Positions 31,855 to 43,924 of a stretch of DNA of 64,000 nt are shown piece by piece. The notes beneath the pieces were generated by a model. The model saw only the letters and a program-made list of their open reading frames with translations. It did not search any database and had not been told where the DNA came from. The position numbers and the translations under genes are program-made. Positions within the stretch are counted from its first letter, which is position 1. The number at the start of each line of letters is the position of its first letter. The DNA is from Cristatella mucedo (lineage: Eukaryota > Bryozoa > Phylactolaemata > Cristatellidae). The DNA lies in assembly GCA_009760855.2 (NCBI GenBank), contig WPIO01000122.1, forward strand, positions 152,001 through 216,000. Direction: 5' to 3'.

Positions 31855-33756
31855 AGCATCCTAAAAACCCGAGCTCGGTTCACACTGTCAGATTTTAGAG
31901 GGCTGCATTTATTATCACACATGTCCATTGAACGTTCGGAATCAGTATTCGAGTTTGTGAACGCTTGGTTAGTCTTTCGACGGGTAGATTTGGTCTAAGC
32001 TTGTTTGTAGGAACTTCTTGAGGTTCCGAAAATCGAAGATACCTCAAATTATCTGGCCAGCCTCTAGTTTAAGATACACCTTGTTTAGATATAAGAAATA
32101 TTAGCTAGGTCTTGCAGCAAGATTCGAGGTTATGATTTCCGGCCCGAATGCCGGTCAAATCAATAGGCTAATGTATGGTTTGAAATATGTGATTGACTTA
32201 GTTTAAATTGTGTTGTGTATTATGAAACTGGTGAACTGTGTGTCCAACTTTTGGATTGAACATTGAAAAAAGCTCCATGTTGATTTAAACATGCAGCTTG
32301 TATAGTTTCTGATCTGCTAGATCGGATTTGTGTGAACCTGTTCTATAACCATGCGTCGGTTTCTTACTTAGTCGGTCTTGGAATGGTGTGGTTGGGATTA
32401 AGCCCTCAGCCGCTTCAGTATCTCTGTCTTTATGTGGGTACTAGCAACCTTGAAGCACCATTGGAAACCATTTAGTTGTCATCGGAGCCTGATTTTAAGT
32501 GAGTCATATGTAGTTGTTCAAGTGGGGATTTCGGAATCTTTCCTAGAATGGTGCGAGATTAGTTCTAGATTTTACCGTTATGAATGATATTGGCAGACCT
32601 TCTTTGTATTGAATTCTTTGTGCTCCGGGAATTTTGATATGATCAAAAGTGGTAATTTTTTCTTGTGTAATAAAAAGTATTTAGCAAACACGGACTAATA
32701 AAAGTATGTAATAAATAAAAAAATAGATATAATGTAATCTAATATAAAAATAGCATGATAATCTCCCCCTTAGTAAACATGAAAGCTACGGGATGTGTGC
32801 AGGTTGCTAGAGTTTGGAGCAGAAACTCTTGATGTCGCTGGAGATGACTGTTTAATCCTTCACATCTGGCGACAATTCGCAAAATTTAAGAAACTTCTTT
32901 TGTCTTTTGCGTCTTTATGTTCTTGGTATAAAAAGGATGATGGTTATCGACCCGCTTGTGTGAGTTCGATGAAGATGCCTTTGGTTAACCGCTGTCTGAT
33001 CATTTAAAGGTTAAATTTGCACAAAGTCAAATAAATCTGTTGTTTAGAATATATTTATTGAGCGTGTCACATATTAAGAGTATGCCTTCATCGTTAAGCA
33101 TTAAACCTCTTGTGCTACAGCACGTTTAATTTTTAAGTAAGGTTCACATGGCTCATATTGACTTTTTGTCTTGGTAATTAAAAAGTCGGTGTCAACTGTT
33201 GCTCTTATTTTTCCACGTCTTGCTGTATCCCTCGTTCCATGCAAAACGTAAGTCATTCTTTGAGTTCTATTGAGCTGCGTCTGTCATTTGTTGTAAAACA
33301 GGCAGAGAAAGCTCCATTCTGAAGTTTTGTTTCTTCATCGGGGCATTCATTTATTCTTGTTTTCATTATACGAACTTTTCTGCGCGTTGTTGCACGAAGA
33401 CCGTTTTTTGGTACCTTAAGAAAATGATGAGAAGCCTGACGATTAAGGCAATCTTCGTGATCGTTCTCAGTTGAAGCTGCCGACGTTCAACATTGAGATA
33501 CGGACGGTGAGCTTAAAATCGTGTATGACCTTATTGATGGCTAGCGGCAGCTGAAAGTATGACGTTAAAGCTAGCTTCATAAAAATGGTCTCATTCCGGC
33601 ATGGCACTGATCCCAGCTCAGATCAACAGCCCAAACAACATCTGGACGCTGCAAGCTCGATTGATGCCGTCTCACGAAATATAAGTCCACGAGCCACCAA
33701 GTATCCAAGGAAGGACATGTTTTCAAGGCGGGAGTAATATTAAGCCTACGACTTTT

Positions 33757-33925
33757 TGTGGTGCCGTGGTTGCCAACTAGGCAAGATGGTTGCTTTTCGC
33801 GGCATATTTTCTGAGGTCGTGAGCTCAAATCCTGCGGCAGACAATATTTTACTGCAGCTGAAAGTGGGGGTGATAGTTGTAAAATCTCATCTGTCTCTAT
33901 TAAAATATGCTGTCTAATCAGCTAG
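33757..33925 (+). mobile_element. SINE B, plus orientation, shared by both blocks
   Basis: Head GTGCCGTGGTTGCCAACTAGG, degraded B box (GAGCTCAAATCC), body GCAGCTGAAAGTGGGGGTGAT and tail. The same insertion with the same flanks (ATTAAGCCTACGA before, ATTATTGTTTATGGACGATG after) is at 49593-49766, so it predates the duplication. Confidence 0.75.
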
Positions 33926-34337
33926 TATTATTGTTTATGGACGATGACCCTGACGGCTGAACCTGAATTACTGTCAATAATTTGGTTGTGACTTGCAAGG
34001 GAGCAGTTGTAAAATATCCATCGTCAGCTAAGGCTCACGAGTAGAACTATGTATAATTATATGAACTGAAGTGATTATCGTCAAATGTATCATTTGGCTA
34101 CTAGATAAGGCGTGTGTATGACGGCTGTTGCTTTCTTAGAGCAACGGTATCCCAGCCGGTGAGTCCCAGCGTTCAGAGGTAGCTGTTGTAAGCCTGGTTG
34201 TTGGCTGAAAGTCGCTTAGTACCAATTAAGTTTATTAAATAGGCTACTGTTGTGTGTTTTTTAATAAGGTGTTGTTTTTGGAGCGGCGTGTAAAACGTTG
34301 GCACTGTTTTATTAGCATCAGCTTATAAATTAATAAA

Positions 34338-34517
34338 TAACAAAATCCTAGCCGATTAAACTGCCTCTTTGTATAGCGACAGCATGACCTTTACGGCTAT
34401 CACCACCGCTTGCAGCAGCGACAAAGGATCACCCACAACATTAATCGAACCCACGACCTCGGGAACGAGGTTGTGAAAGAAAACGCCTTACCTGGTGTGT
34501 GCTATCATGGCTCATAG
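34338..34517 (-). mobile_element. SINE B, minus orientation, block I only
   Basis: Tail AATAAATAACAAAATCCTAGCC, body GGCTATCACCACCGCTTGCA, complement of the B box (AATCGAACCC), ending ATCATGGCTCA. Block II continues past the corresponding point (near 51.08 kb) without it. Confidence 0.75.
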
Positions 34518-35089
34518 GGAACATCAAGTTGGGTTGCTAGTTGCTGCTCGACCACAAGAATTCCAACAGCTGTTACTGTCACATATGCGGTGTTTGCCTT
34601 TAAGTTAAAGTACTTTTGTACGGACCTGGATTTCACTTTCATGACATAAGAATAATTTTTCCGAGAGGTCCAATTGAAGAATAGTCTGTAGCTTGCACTG
34701 TACGTTGCATACCGTAGCATGCATTTTTATTTCTTGATTTCTTTCATCGTTCAACCAAGGTATTTTATTGTAACACAGGTGCTGAGTCCTTAGAAATCTT
34801 CGCTGTCAAATTTATAAGAAGATTAGTAATGCCAGAGCATTGAGCACTAAATGGAACCAGCTTGTACATTAAAGTACGGACGCTCCTGTAGTCTCGTTTA
34901 TGCAAACTCCAGCCTACGACAGTGCCGCGCCTAAATGTTGTTGTCTGCTGGTACTGAGTTGGAAGGCCCTCCGACCACCAACTAGCCAATCGGAGCGCAG
35001 CTAGGCGTTATCAAAAACGTTAGCGAATCAGAGCGCAGCGTTCCGATACAGCGGGCTACCGAAGCTAAAAATAAATTAATAAACAAATC

Positions 35090-35260
35090 CTAGCTAGCGG
35101 CTTAAACAGCCTCTTTTTGTATAGCGACAGAAGAGCTTTTACGGCTAGGACCACCGCTTGCAGTGGCGATAAAGAATCGCCCACCGCAGGAATCAAACCC
35201 ACAACATCGGGACCGAGGTCATGAAAACAACCACCTTACCTACAGCTAGGATGGATTTCT
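35090..35260 (-). mobile_element. SINE B, minus orientation, inside a block I-only insertion
   Basis: Tail AATAAACAAATCCTAGCTAGC then GCTTAAACAGCCTCTTTTTG and the SINE B body to CACCTTACCTACAGC. It lies within a roughly 490-bp segment (about 34885-35375) missing from block II, where CAATAAGAAAATGTATGGG joins directly. Confidence 0.75.
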
Positions 35261-35999
35261 GCGGGACGTGAGTTGTGCTCCCCCCCCGGCTCGGGACGTA
35301 ATCGAATAAACTGGTGGTGTTGCTTGTCGGCTGGCGCTGTATGCAGTGTGCGACGGCAACCAAACTAAACTCCAAGAGGAAATGTATGGGTTTCTTGCAG
35401 TATTACCGATTTCTCACCCGGACTCAAGCAACTGTTTTTCCATGAGCTCTTAGAGTAAACAACTGTATGTCTCTAAGATTCATCAATCCTGAAGAAACTT
35501 TAAAAAATGCTTGTTAAAAATGCATTCGGGCTTTGGCATACCAAATCTTATTAGGCGGTGCTATGACATAATTTTGTTTGAAAACCGGAACTACTTTGAA
35601 ATGCTCGATATGATTTAAGCAAGCTTTTATATCATGATTTCCTCATCATGCAGACTAAGATATGCGGTAGCAGATATCGGCTGCGATGAATTATGATTGT
35701 TTTACTAATCTTATAAATTGAAAGTTGAAATTGAAATAAAAATTTTTTAGTAGTTTGTGCTCTAATTTTTATTTACTTTATGCGCTTTTTAGGATTTTAC
35801 TCTACACTCACAGATTAGTTTTTAGGCCAGTACCTTAACTCCATTCTTTGCCGTCTTCTTGGGATGTATCAAAAGGATTGTGGGAAGCTGTAACTTACTA
35901 TGACTTGTAGTAACTCAGAAATATAATGGCTCGTTAACCATCAAATTTCTATTATTTTCAAAAGTTTATCTGGTTCATTTTCTCAAGAATAGTAGCTTT

Positions 36000-36290
36000 T
36001 CATTGCTCAGACTTGTTCGCATGTAAATCTGCTTCACGTTCCAGGGGCAAATTCATTAGTCTTCTCCCACAGCCATCCAACACAGCTATCGCAAGTGTTG
36101 CCGCATCAAGTTTAAATTTTGATAGTGTCAACTTTGTGCAAGCAATCACGCACAGCTGAAGAAGGCTCCAACATGTGCCATTTATGAAGGAAAAAAGGAA
36201 CCAGGCCGTGATGGCATCGACACTAGTTTTGGAGCATCTGAGAATGCCACAAAGTTGGTCCTCTTTTCTCGGCTGAATAAAAAATCCTAG
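36000..36290 (-). other. Unidentified minus-strand reading frame conserved between blocks
   Basis: A frame open 36000-36395 includes GILRCSKTSVDAITAWF and AVLDGCGRRLMNLPLEREA. Block II (about 55.44-55.80 kb) gives the same pattern in broken frames (GILRCS, ERTDELALE). The frame leads, on the minus strand, out of the Ser/Asn-rich repeat D frame. It could be one decayed mobile-element protein. No family recognised. Confidence 0.3.
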
Positions 36291-36463
36291 CTGCTTAAAC
36301 AGCTTCTTTTTGTATAGAGACAGAAGAGCCTGTACGGCTATCACCACCGCTTGCAGTGGCGATAAAGGCTCGCCCACCGCAGGAATCAAACCCACAACAT
36401 CGGGACCCAGGTCATGAAAGCAACCAACTTACCTAGTGTGCCATCATGGCTCACCAGAAATGG
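36290..36463 (-). mobile_element. SINE B, minus orientation, with empty site in block II
   Basis: Full-looking copy: tail AAAAAATCCTAGCTGCTTAAAC, body, complement of the B box (GGAATCAAACC), A-box side CTTACCTAGTGTGCCATCATGG, ending GGCTCACCAG. In block II the flanks TTCTTGGCTGAAAAGG...GGTGGCAGG are adjacent near 55.82 kb, so the insertion postdates the duplication. Confidence 0.8.
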
Positions 36464-36559
36464 TGGTACCAGCGTAAGTCCGGCGGATCCAACATAACAT
36501 CTTCTCATTAATGACCAATCAAGTTCTGGTCTCACGGTACAAAGTCCTGTAGGTAGGTA

Positions 36560-36900
36560 TGACAGCATCTTTGGTTTGTCATCATCGATGTACGCAGTGC
36601 GAGTAGGCTTAGGTCACTGTCTCTGCAGTCGAATTTAATCCAGCTCAAATTTTCGATGCATCGCCTACAATTGCATACGGGGCACTCCGTCAATATGATC
36701 TGCAATATAATTTTAGTTACAGGAGTATTAAATTATAGCCGAGAGTCAAAACGGGCCATGGTACTTTCACCTGCTATGGTAAGGGCCCTAGCTGACTATG
36801 TCGGTAGATTCTTCCACAGCTGAAGTATTATTATTCTCACTAGCATTACTGCTAAAACTGGTAGCGGGTCTTTCTTCTGTTGGGCCCTGCTCACATCTTC
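36560..36900 (+). repeat. Repeat D, block I copy
   Basis: Counterpart of 12790-13165 and 55880-56260 (shared AATCCAGCT, GAGAGTCA, CTATGTCGGTAGA-TTCT, CACAGCTGAAGTATTATTATTCTCACTAGC). The minus-strand frame is broken here. Confidence 0.6.
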
Positions 36901-36929
36901 ACTGGGAAACTTGGTCAGTATATGGAATT

Positions 36930-37385
36930 AAATGTTGAAGGTGGTTTTGGTGACCCTGTCTAGCAAGGCTCCGACCATAAGAATTTTACTTACTTTTAAT
37001 GCCTTCATTCCTTCTGTCAATATTACCAATAATATCTGCTCCTCCACCAAGCTAAGCATTGTAATATGCTTTTTTCAGAATCTAAATGCTCACTTATACC
37101 TCCTAAAAATCTCAAATCCTTCGGATAATTTTCCTTTGGTTCGTATGCACCCAAAGCCTGGAAATCCTTCACAACTTGCATGACGACATTTCCTGACTTT
37201 TTCGCAGTGAAAATAAACTAAGATGTACCTATGTGTCACAGCATTTATTGGGTCCTTGTGATTTTTCATGTATGTGTTTCTGTGAGCTGACACTGTGCAA
37301 GCTGCCACTAACCATACTAACTTGCTGACTATGTGCATGCCACCTCTTACTATGTTATTCTTGCTCTATAATAAGATGTATTGTT
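36930..37385 (+). mobile_element. LINE A, diverged, shared by both blocks
   Basis: C-terminal RT and 3' untranslated region (CACCCAAAGCCTGGAAATCC, CTGACACTGTGCAAGCTGCC). Its partner at 56600-57115 has the same neighbours, so it predates the duplication. The terminal hairpin is lost here. Confidence 0.7.
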
Positions 37386-37479
37386 TTCATTTAGCCGTGT
37401 GGTATTCTTGTTTAAAGTTTACGAGGAATTTAAGGTGTACAGAAATAGAATTATGTCCTTCTAGCCATTTTAATTTTAT

Positions 37480-38915
37480 TAATCTCGCCCCACTTTTTGA
37501 TTTTAACTTTAGGCAAGGTAGAGCAATTGTATCTAAATGTTGCCATGCTGTGTGTCAAGGAGTTGCCTACGGTAGCTGACTTTGACCCTACTGTTTGTAC
37601 TTAGGAAATTTTTGAAACCGCTTTGCGAGGCAGGTATTCTCAATCTGCACTCAGAATTTACCGACAGCCTTGATAACTTTATGAATGCAGTGAACATTAC
37701 AATTGCTTCTCTTGACTTGCATGCTTACCCACATTCTGTCCGTCTACAAAGTCACACGGAAGTGGAGTATCCTTCAGTTTACGAAATCACTTCAAAAGAT
37801 AAGCTTTGTTGAGCGCTGCCTTTTAAGCCATTTGAAGAATTATGGTTCTTATACAAGCCAACGTGGAAGACTTCCTCTCTTGAGTCGGTAAATTGATGCT
37901 TAAAAAAGCCGGTGGATTTTTCCACACGAAAAATTAAGTCCTGCCTGTCAGACCCAAACAGATTTGCAAGAAGGTAAACAAATTGTTAGCCTGTAGTCTG
38001 GCGTTTTACTACCCCCCTTCGGATATCGCCAGAAAAGCCAAACTGTTGTCACCTTTTTTTTCTAAAAAAATGTTTTTTATCGTCCCGCTACAAAGCCTCC
38101 TTTGGCTAAAGCAGCTGAATCGCATTATGTGACCTCTCTTAACAGATTTTCCGAGATCAGTTCATGCGATGTGGCTAGATTAATAAGTTATAGATAAATA
38201 GCTCTCTCTGGAAGACCCTATACCATCATCTCTATGATCATCGCTGGTATACAAACATAGCCCAGCTATAACTGAGATTTTAAATGCTTCTCTAGAAAAA
38301 AGGGTTGTACCCAAGTCCTTCAAATCGCTAATAGCCAGACCGATACTTACAAACACCGGACTAGAAAGAGAGGCTATTGCAACCTTTCACCCAGATTTCT
38401 TTTCCATTTCTGGTCCAAGATTCTTGAAAATATTTTCTCTAATCACTAGCAGCACACTTCGAAAAAATGAAATTTCTGATGAGATTCAAAAGCAATCTTA
38501 GATGCAGTACTTCATTAAAACTACCCTTCTCCGATTTACCAATGCGACCCAGTGCATAGTGATGACTGTAATGTAACTGCTCTAAAGATACTAGATGTTC
38601 CAGCTGCCTTCAAAATCATTGATCACGATATAGTTCTGGAAAGATAGATAACAAGATCATTCTTGCAGTCAAGGCCCAGATGTGGTTTAAGTCGTAGTTG
38701 CCCTATCATTTTGAAATCTGTGTTGGCGAAGGTGTTAGGTCTCACCCACTCACGCAGTCACCTGTATAATCCATTAAGAGTCCGTCGTCGGCTCTTTGCT
38801 ATTCATGATTTATACTCAAACTTCGGATCAAGTGATTTAGAGCTATCACATATGGTACTTCTCACATGCTGACGATATTCAGTTGTATTTATGAAAATAA
38901 TACTAATATTTTTTA
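37480..38915 (+). mobile_element. CR1/L2-type LINE, pre-RT linker through YADD, degenerate, block I only
   Basis: Contains the endonuclease-RT linker (DNFMNAVNITIASLDLHAYP, frame 37582-37812), RT N-terminus (FLFHFWSKILENIFSNH, near 38400), the palm (ILDVPAAFKIIDHDIVLE, near 38590-38645) and a degraded Y-A-D-D-x-QLYL (TCTCACATGCTGACGATATTCAGTTG, near 38860). It stops abruptly there, where a minus-strand LINE A end begins, so the C-terminal half is missing. Many stops. Confidence 0.75.
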
Positions 38916-39115
38916 CATTTTATACAGTACCCTCAGAAAAATTGATCTTTTTCTATGCGCTCTAAATTTGCTGAACGAGAAGCACGATCGATAATTTAGT
39001 GTTATCATTCTGGATAAACGACAAGAATAACAGGATTAAGGTGAAGTAAAACGGGTTAGCATGCAAATGTGGTCAGTGGCAGCATGCATAGTGTCAATAT
39101 GCTTTAGCACGTAAT
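38905..39115 (-). mobile_element. LINE A 3' end, minus orientation
   Basis: Complemented hairpin (CAGTACCCTCAGAAAAATTGATC...ATGCGCTCTA) and 3' untranslated region with TTAGCATGCAAATGTGGTCAGTGGC. Confidence 0.75.
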
Positions 39116-39116
39116 A

Positions 39117-39185
39117 ACAATCATAATAACAATAACACGCTTGATAAAACGCCCTCAGATGACTCAGTCTTTTTGTAGAGATTAT
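39117..39185 (-). mobile_element. LINE A 3' hairpin only, minus orientation
   Basis: ATAACAATAACACGCTTGATAAAACGCCCTCAGATGACTCAGTC: the ATT tail and hairpin of a very short copy. Confidence 0.65.
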
Positions 39186-39339
39186 TTCAATCGCACTCAC
39201 TAAATGCTGTGATTATAGGATGCATTTTTAGTTTATATTTACTTGTGGTTAAGTCACGAGATTTTTCGCTACAATTCAGAAGTGAGTTTTGGGCTTTGGA
39301 CTTAAACGAAATAAAGGCTAGGTCTTTTATGTATTAGTG

Positions 39340-39531
39340 CAGCGGTTCTTAACCAGTGGGTCGTGACCCGTTTTGGGGGCGGGTCAAATGACCCACTTAC
39401 AGGGATCCCCCAAGACGTTTGGAAAGCATGCATTTCTACACTTCGCACGTACTAGTTTTACGGTCAGAAGTCGCCACAACACAAGCATTTTTGTTATAGG
39501 GTCGCAGCATTAGAAAGATTGAGAGCCGCTG
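39340..39531 (+). mobile_element. SPIN-like non-autonomous hAT element (MITE)
   Basis: 192 bp with terminal inverted repeats CAGCGGTTCTTAACC (39340-39354) and GATTGAGAGCCGCTG (39517-39531), 12 of 15 positions matching. Next to the left end is the subterminal palindrome GTGGGTCGTGACCC and then GGGCGGGTCAAATGACCC. Before the right end comes TAGGGTCGCAGCATTAGAAAG. These ends are strikingly like the SPIN family of hAT transposons known from several vertebrates. No transposase is encoded, so it would have depended on a full-length hAT in trans. The expected 8-bp target duplication is not visible. It lies in a block I-only region. Confidence 0.7.
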
Positions 39532-39664
39532 GATGAAAAGAATGTGAGTGGTGTAGGTAAACGTTAGAATTGCTAAAACGCTCCGGCTACGATGCTGAGC
39601 CTGGTGGGAAGGAGAGCTTATAGGTAAGGTGGAGCTAAAGAATAATATAACCTAAAATTAAGTG

Positions 39665-40470
39665 AATCAACATTAATATTAGAACAATTATAATACTCAA
39701 ATGACACTTTAGAGAACTCTGTCTTTTTCTAAGCAATATACATTTGCTGCAAAGGAAGCACCATCAAACGGTTAGCGGTAGCATGCTCGTTAAATAACAG
39801 GAATAACATGGTTAGGGGTGACATGAAGTTGGTCAGCATGTAAGTACGGTTAGTAGCAGCAGGCATAGAGTCAGCACCCATAAGCAAGTAAAGGACTAAT
39901 CAGAGGGACCCACTAATCACGGTGATAAATACATACGTTATTAGTTTGAGGTCGAGTCAGGAGATGTCGTGACGCAAATCGACAGTCTGTTACATGCATT
40001 GGGTGCACGGTCTCCAAAGGCACGGTCTCTAAAGAACTTGAAGTTTATACGAGGTATAAATAAAGAGATAGATTCTGAAAAACCTGTGCTTACGATACCT
40101 AGCATGGTGGGGTAGACCTACCGTGGTGGAGGAGTAGATCGGATAGGTCAGCTGGAGCCCAAAACTGAAAGGACCTGAAACGGAGAAACACAACTTGGAA
40201 GTGGTTTTGGTGCTTCGTTGGAAGCCCGGAAAAGTTGGCTAGAAGTGGGGGAGATGTGGAAACTGCAAAGCTCACAATAGACAAGCCAAGTCGCAGAGTT
40301 TGCTCCAGCTTTAAGTATCCGATTTCGCAGTCTTGTAGACCGTTGACTGACAAAAGTAAAGATAGCTCCGAAACGCCTTAAGCAATTTAGACGTAGTATC
40401 CCTGTCTAAACTAGCCTGAATTTTAGCAACGCTATGTAGCTGAAAGTAGGCAAACTTGACTCAGGGCCCA
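39665..40470 (-). mobile_element. LINE A, minus orientation, degenerate
   Basis: ATT-like tail (39665-39700), damaged hairpin, 3' untranslated region with AACATGGTTAGGGGTGACATG, then the C-terminal RT frame 40099-40353 (LEQTLRLGLSIVSFAVSTSPPL region). The SARNLG-type block is absent. Confidence 0.75.
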
Positions 40471-40610
40471 ATAATAATAATAACAATGCACTCGACAAAG
40501 CGTCGTCAGATAACTCAATCTCTTTCTAGGCGTAAATATGTTAGTTATTAAAGGGTCACTTTGGAACATGACACCTAGATTTCGTGCAGATTCAATTGTT
40601 GTAAGCTTTC
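40471..40610 (-). mobile_element. LINE A fragment, minus orientation, with internal deletion
   Basis: ATT tail and hairpin (GCGTCGTCAGATAACTCAATC) followed after about 60 bp by GGTCACTTTGGAACATGACACC, which belongs to the mid-RT region. The intervening C-terminal coding part is deleted. Confidence 0.65.
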
Positions 40611-40639
40611 ATTGTTGTAAAAAGTCCAAAGCAGGTGCA

Positions 40640-41600
40640 GCAACTGATAAGCGCAATGTTTTCCTCCCCGAAATTCGATCCTGAATGTCGCAAAAATGCC
40701 TTAAAGTTTACGGCAATACAACGCAATAACTGCTATCTGGACACCCCAAGCGTGTGACTGACTAAAGGCTGTACTTTTAGAATAGGTGAGCTGTTGTGCG
40801 ACTACCACAATGTTTTGGTTTTTAGGTGTCCTCTTCAACGGCTGCGTACATTTTGAAAAACTCTTTACGACGACTGCTGCCATAGCTAGCAATCGCGTCT
40901 GATACGTAGACGAGATCAGAGACTGTCTATTATATTGTCTTGCAAAGCATTTAAATAGCTTCTTAGTTTTGTCTCGTCTGAATTATTATAATATCCTTGT
41001 GGCTTGGATATCAAACAAGGCCACTAGGTCACGTTAGCAGATGGTTAAATTGACCGCAAGACTAGTTAACACATTTTACAGATTTACCCCTGTGTCTGTT
41101 TTGGTGAAAGAGTTTGGATGGCTGCCTTTTTATAAAAGGACACCAAACAAAGATCTTACGCTGACCCAGACCTCAAAGCCTTTGTTCGTTCATACCTGGC
41201 TGAACCGCCATTTTTTGAGACTCCTCGTGCCCTCAGGTCTTACATGGATAATATATTAGCTGTTCAATTTCTCAGCCTTAAGGCAGTCGGCAAGAGAAGC
41301 TTCGACACTGCTGGGCTTGGATTGGGGAACGCACTTTAAAAAGTGCTACGCAACGAGAACTTCTTTCCCGCTGAAGAGTATTGCACATCTTTTCCAGCCG
41401 TCGTGGGCAGCTGCTTTCATACCAATCACTACGTCACCAGCTCTCTTAAGTTATGCTTCTCACTTTCTATTTGTTGCGTGATATGAAGTCCGTCGGCTAC
41501 TGAATGCGTAGTGAAAGCTGCATTGACTGTGAGTGTGCTATGCAAAAATCTCCTGCATAATACCCACATAGTCTTTTTGGCCTTGAGTGGTCACAGATCG
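40640..41600 (+). mobile_element. LINE B, 5'-truncated, strongly decayed
   Basis: LINE B landmarks in order: the LKVYGNTT(Q)-like position near 40700, GVLFNGCVHFEKLFTTTAAIASN near 40830, VLSRLNYYNILVAW near 40970, a remnant of the VSVLVKEFGWLPFYKR block (41093-41140), and the 3' end ACTGTGAGTGTGCTATGCAAAAATC...GTGGTCACAGATCGTGATACATTACATT (41525-41615). Confidence 0.75.
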
Positions 41601-41973
41601 TGATACATTACATTGAGCTATAGAACTCACAAGAAGCCATTAAAGTTTTAATGCTGACTGTCCGCGCGAAAAGTTGCAATACTATAACATGTAAATCAAT
41701 TAGTGTGAATTATAATATTCTACACATGTATTAATATATACTAAAATTTCAATTGTACGTTTATGACTAATTACAAGAGGCAGAACGAGGAAGTACTAGT
41801 AGTTCAATTGCTTCATTAGTCTTCTTGGTTGAAAAAAGTATTAGATTTTTCGGAAATTGAAAGAGCTTAAACACCAAAGACGATTCTCATGTTGATTTGA
41901 AGATCCATGTTATATTAATGGACTGATCTATCTAGCTCAAGGTTTTGCAAATACCTTAATAAATCACAGAATT

Positions 41974-42288
41974 TTGCACTACTGCTGTGGCACTTGGCTA
42001 CGTATCAAATTAAAATCCTCACGTTGGGATGTTCCTGAGCTGCCGCCTTGCAAAGGTTCCGGTAGTACAGTGACTGTACATTCAGCCAAATGCGAATCAC
42101 TGGACAATGCATATAACGTTTCCCAAATGCAAATTGGTTCACTTACATATTATTTCGATAGCGTTGTTCTTTGGCTTAGCTATGCTTTTTGGGATATGAA
42201 GAGGTTGCCTTGGGCTGGGGCATATGCTCTGACAATAACGTGCACTACTCTAGTGGCCACCAAAACTGATGTGAAATGCAGTTCATGA
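41974..42288 (+). other. Unidentified 104-codon frame, decayed in block II
   Basis: An open frame with several Cys (CCGTWL, PPCKGSGSTVTVHSAKC). The homologous stretch in block II (57150-57470) is clearly related (TTCCTGAGCTGC, TTTCCCAAATGCAAAT) but frameshifted and has stops. It is either a former exon or part of an old transposon, and I do not recognise a family. No good splice sites frame it. Confidence 0.25.
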
Positions 42289-43299
42289 AAGAAAGTTAGC
42301 GGGATCTCTAAGGAACAGGCAACCATTTTCAAGCACAGGATATGTATAACAGTACTAATATGGCTTACTCTCTCCGTGTAAGACCATTCTTAGTTAATTC
42401 TCATTCGGGCAAACTAAAAATATTGATTTAATTAAATCCTCTATGTGGCTGTCCGTAATTTGTATCTTGCGAAATTTTGTGCAATAGAAAATTTTTCCTC
42501 GTTTACTTTTGTACAATACTGCATAAACTAGAAACCGGTACTGAATTCGGAAGGTAAGCAATTACGGGAACATATAGATTTGGCACTTATAAGAAAGTGT
42601 GCTATGCTGGTAACTATCTTTGTGGGAATATAAATGAGCCACCCTGCACTGCAGTTGAAAACTGTCTTGGAAAGTTGTGGCATGATAACAAATTTGACGT
42701 CCTTTTAACTCTTTATCTGGGTAAGCGTTAGCAAAGTCAAGATAGACTTAGTAAATTAATCGGCTCTCTTTTTTTTAGTCGGCACCCTTAGCTCAACTTA
42801 TAATTCTCATTTGTCATTCCCGATCACCTTTTTGCATTGCGAAAAAGAGAGTGCTGCTATATTTCTACAATAGGTAGAATCACTTAAAAAAGCAACGCTT
42901 ATAGCATAATAATAATCAAAGTGAATGTTTCAGGGCTACCACTAGAAGCTTCTAATCGAATTCATTAGCCTCTAATCAAATTAGTCAAGTTATTTTTATT
43001 GTAGGCGAACTTACTTACGACCCCACGGCACATCTGCAACTATATTCCTGACAGCTACTATATTCATTTCAGTTGACTTTATGAGCTGATATGAAGTGCA
43101 ATATCTTCCTCGTTTGCTGAGTCTGATTACATATTTCAATTAAAGACGAGTAATTTATTTCCAAATATGAAGAAATACTGGGAGGAATTTTATCCATGAG
43201 CGTTTCAACTTTAGAAAATTGAACTATTTTACATGTACAAGCACATAGAGGTTTTTAACTTCTGGCTAATCGGCTCCAACTGATCTTGTAGGCACAATG

Positions 43300-43605
43300 T
43301 CATAGCATATGACGGACCTTCAAGACATCCGATTACTGACAAACTCAACACACCATTTATCGCAACCTATAGTGGGTACCTGTAATTTGACCTTCGTGTG
43401 CTTATGCATGCTGACTCTGTGCATGCTGCCACTAACCATACTTGCATGCTGACCTCGTGCCTATAACCAGTGACCACGTTGGGTATTGAGCATGCTACCA
43501 CTAACCGTTTGATTGTGCGTCCTTTGTAGCGAATGTAAAACACCTAAACAAAGTTTTATTTCTCTGAGGGTGCTTTATCAAATGCATTATTACGCTTATT
43601 ATGAT
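43300..43605 (+). mobile_element. LINE A 3' end, shared by both blocks
   Basis: GGCACAATGTCATAG to ATTATTACG with CATGCTGCCACTAACCATAC and a decayed hairpin (AAACACCTAAACAAAG...GGGTGCTTTA). The partner in block II is 59560-59825. Confidence 0.75.
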
Positions 43606-43924
43606 CGTTATATTGGTAATGTGGCTAGTTTTTGAGTAGCCTGGTTACTTTTCATATCGCTAGATGAAGGGGCAGTTCCAATAGGCTTAATACACATTCT
43701 ATGGGCCAGCCTTAAATATTTAAGGTACGAAATGCACGTATTATGGGCATGCTAGTTACGTAAAGATATATCACTTCATATTTAAGATGAAGCAATATTA
43801 ATTCTAAACAAAAATCCGCTGTAGTACTTATGGACGCTTTTCTACTATAACTAGACTTCCAAAAATATATGAGCCGAAAAAATGTATACCCTGAAGTTGG
43901 TTTGATGTTGTTAATTGGAATAGT

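Noticed and set aside
41974-42288. A functional Cys-containing exon
   Set aside because: The block II copy is frameshifted and no convincing splice sites bracket the frame. I kept it only as an unidentified frame.
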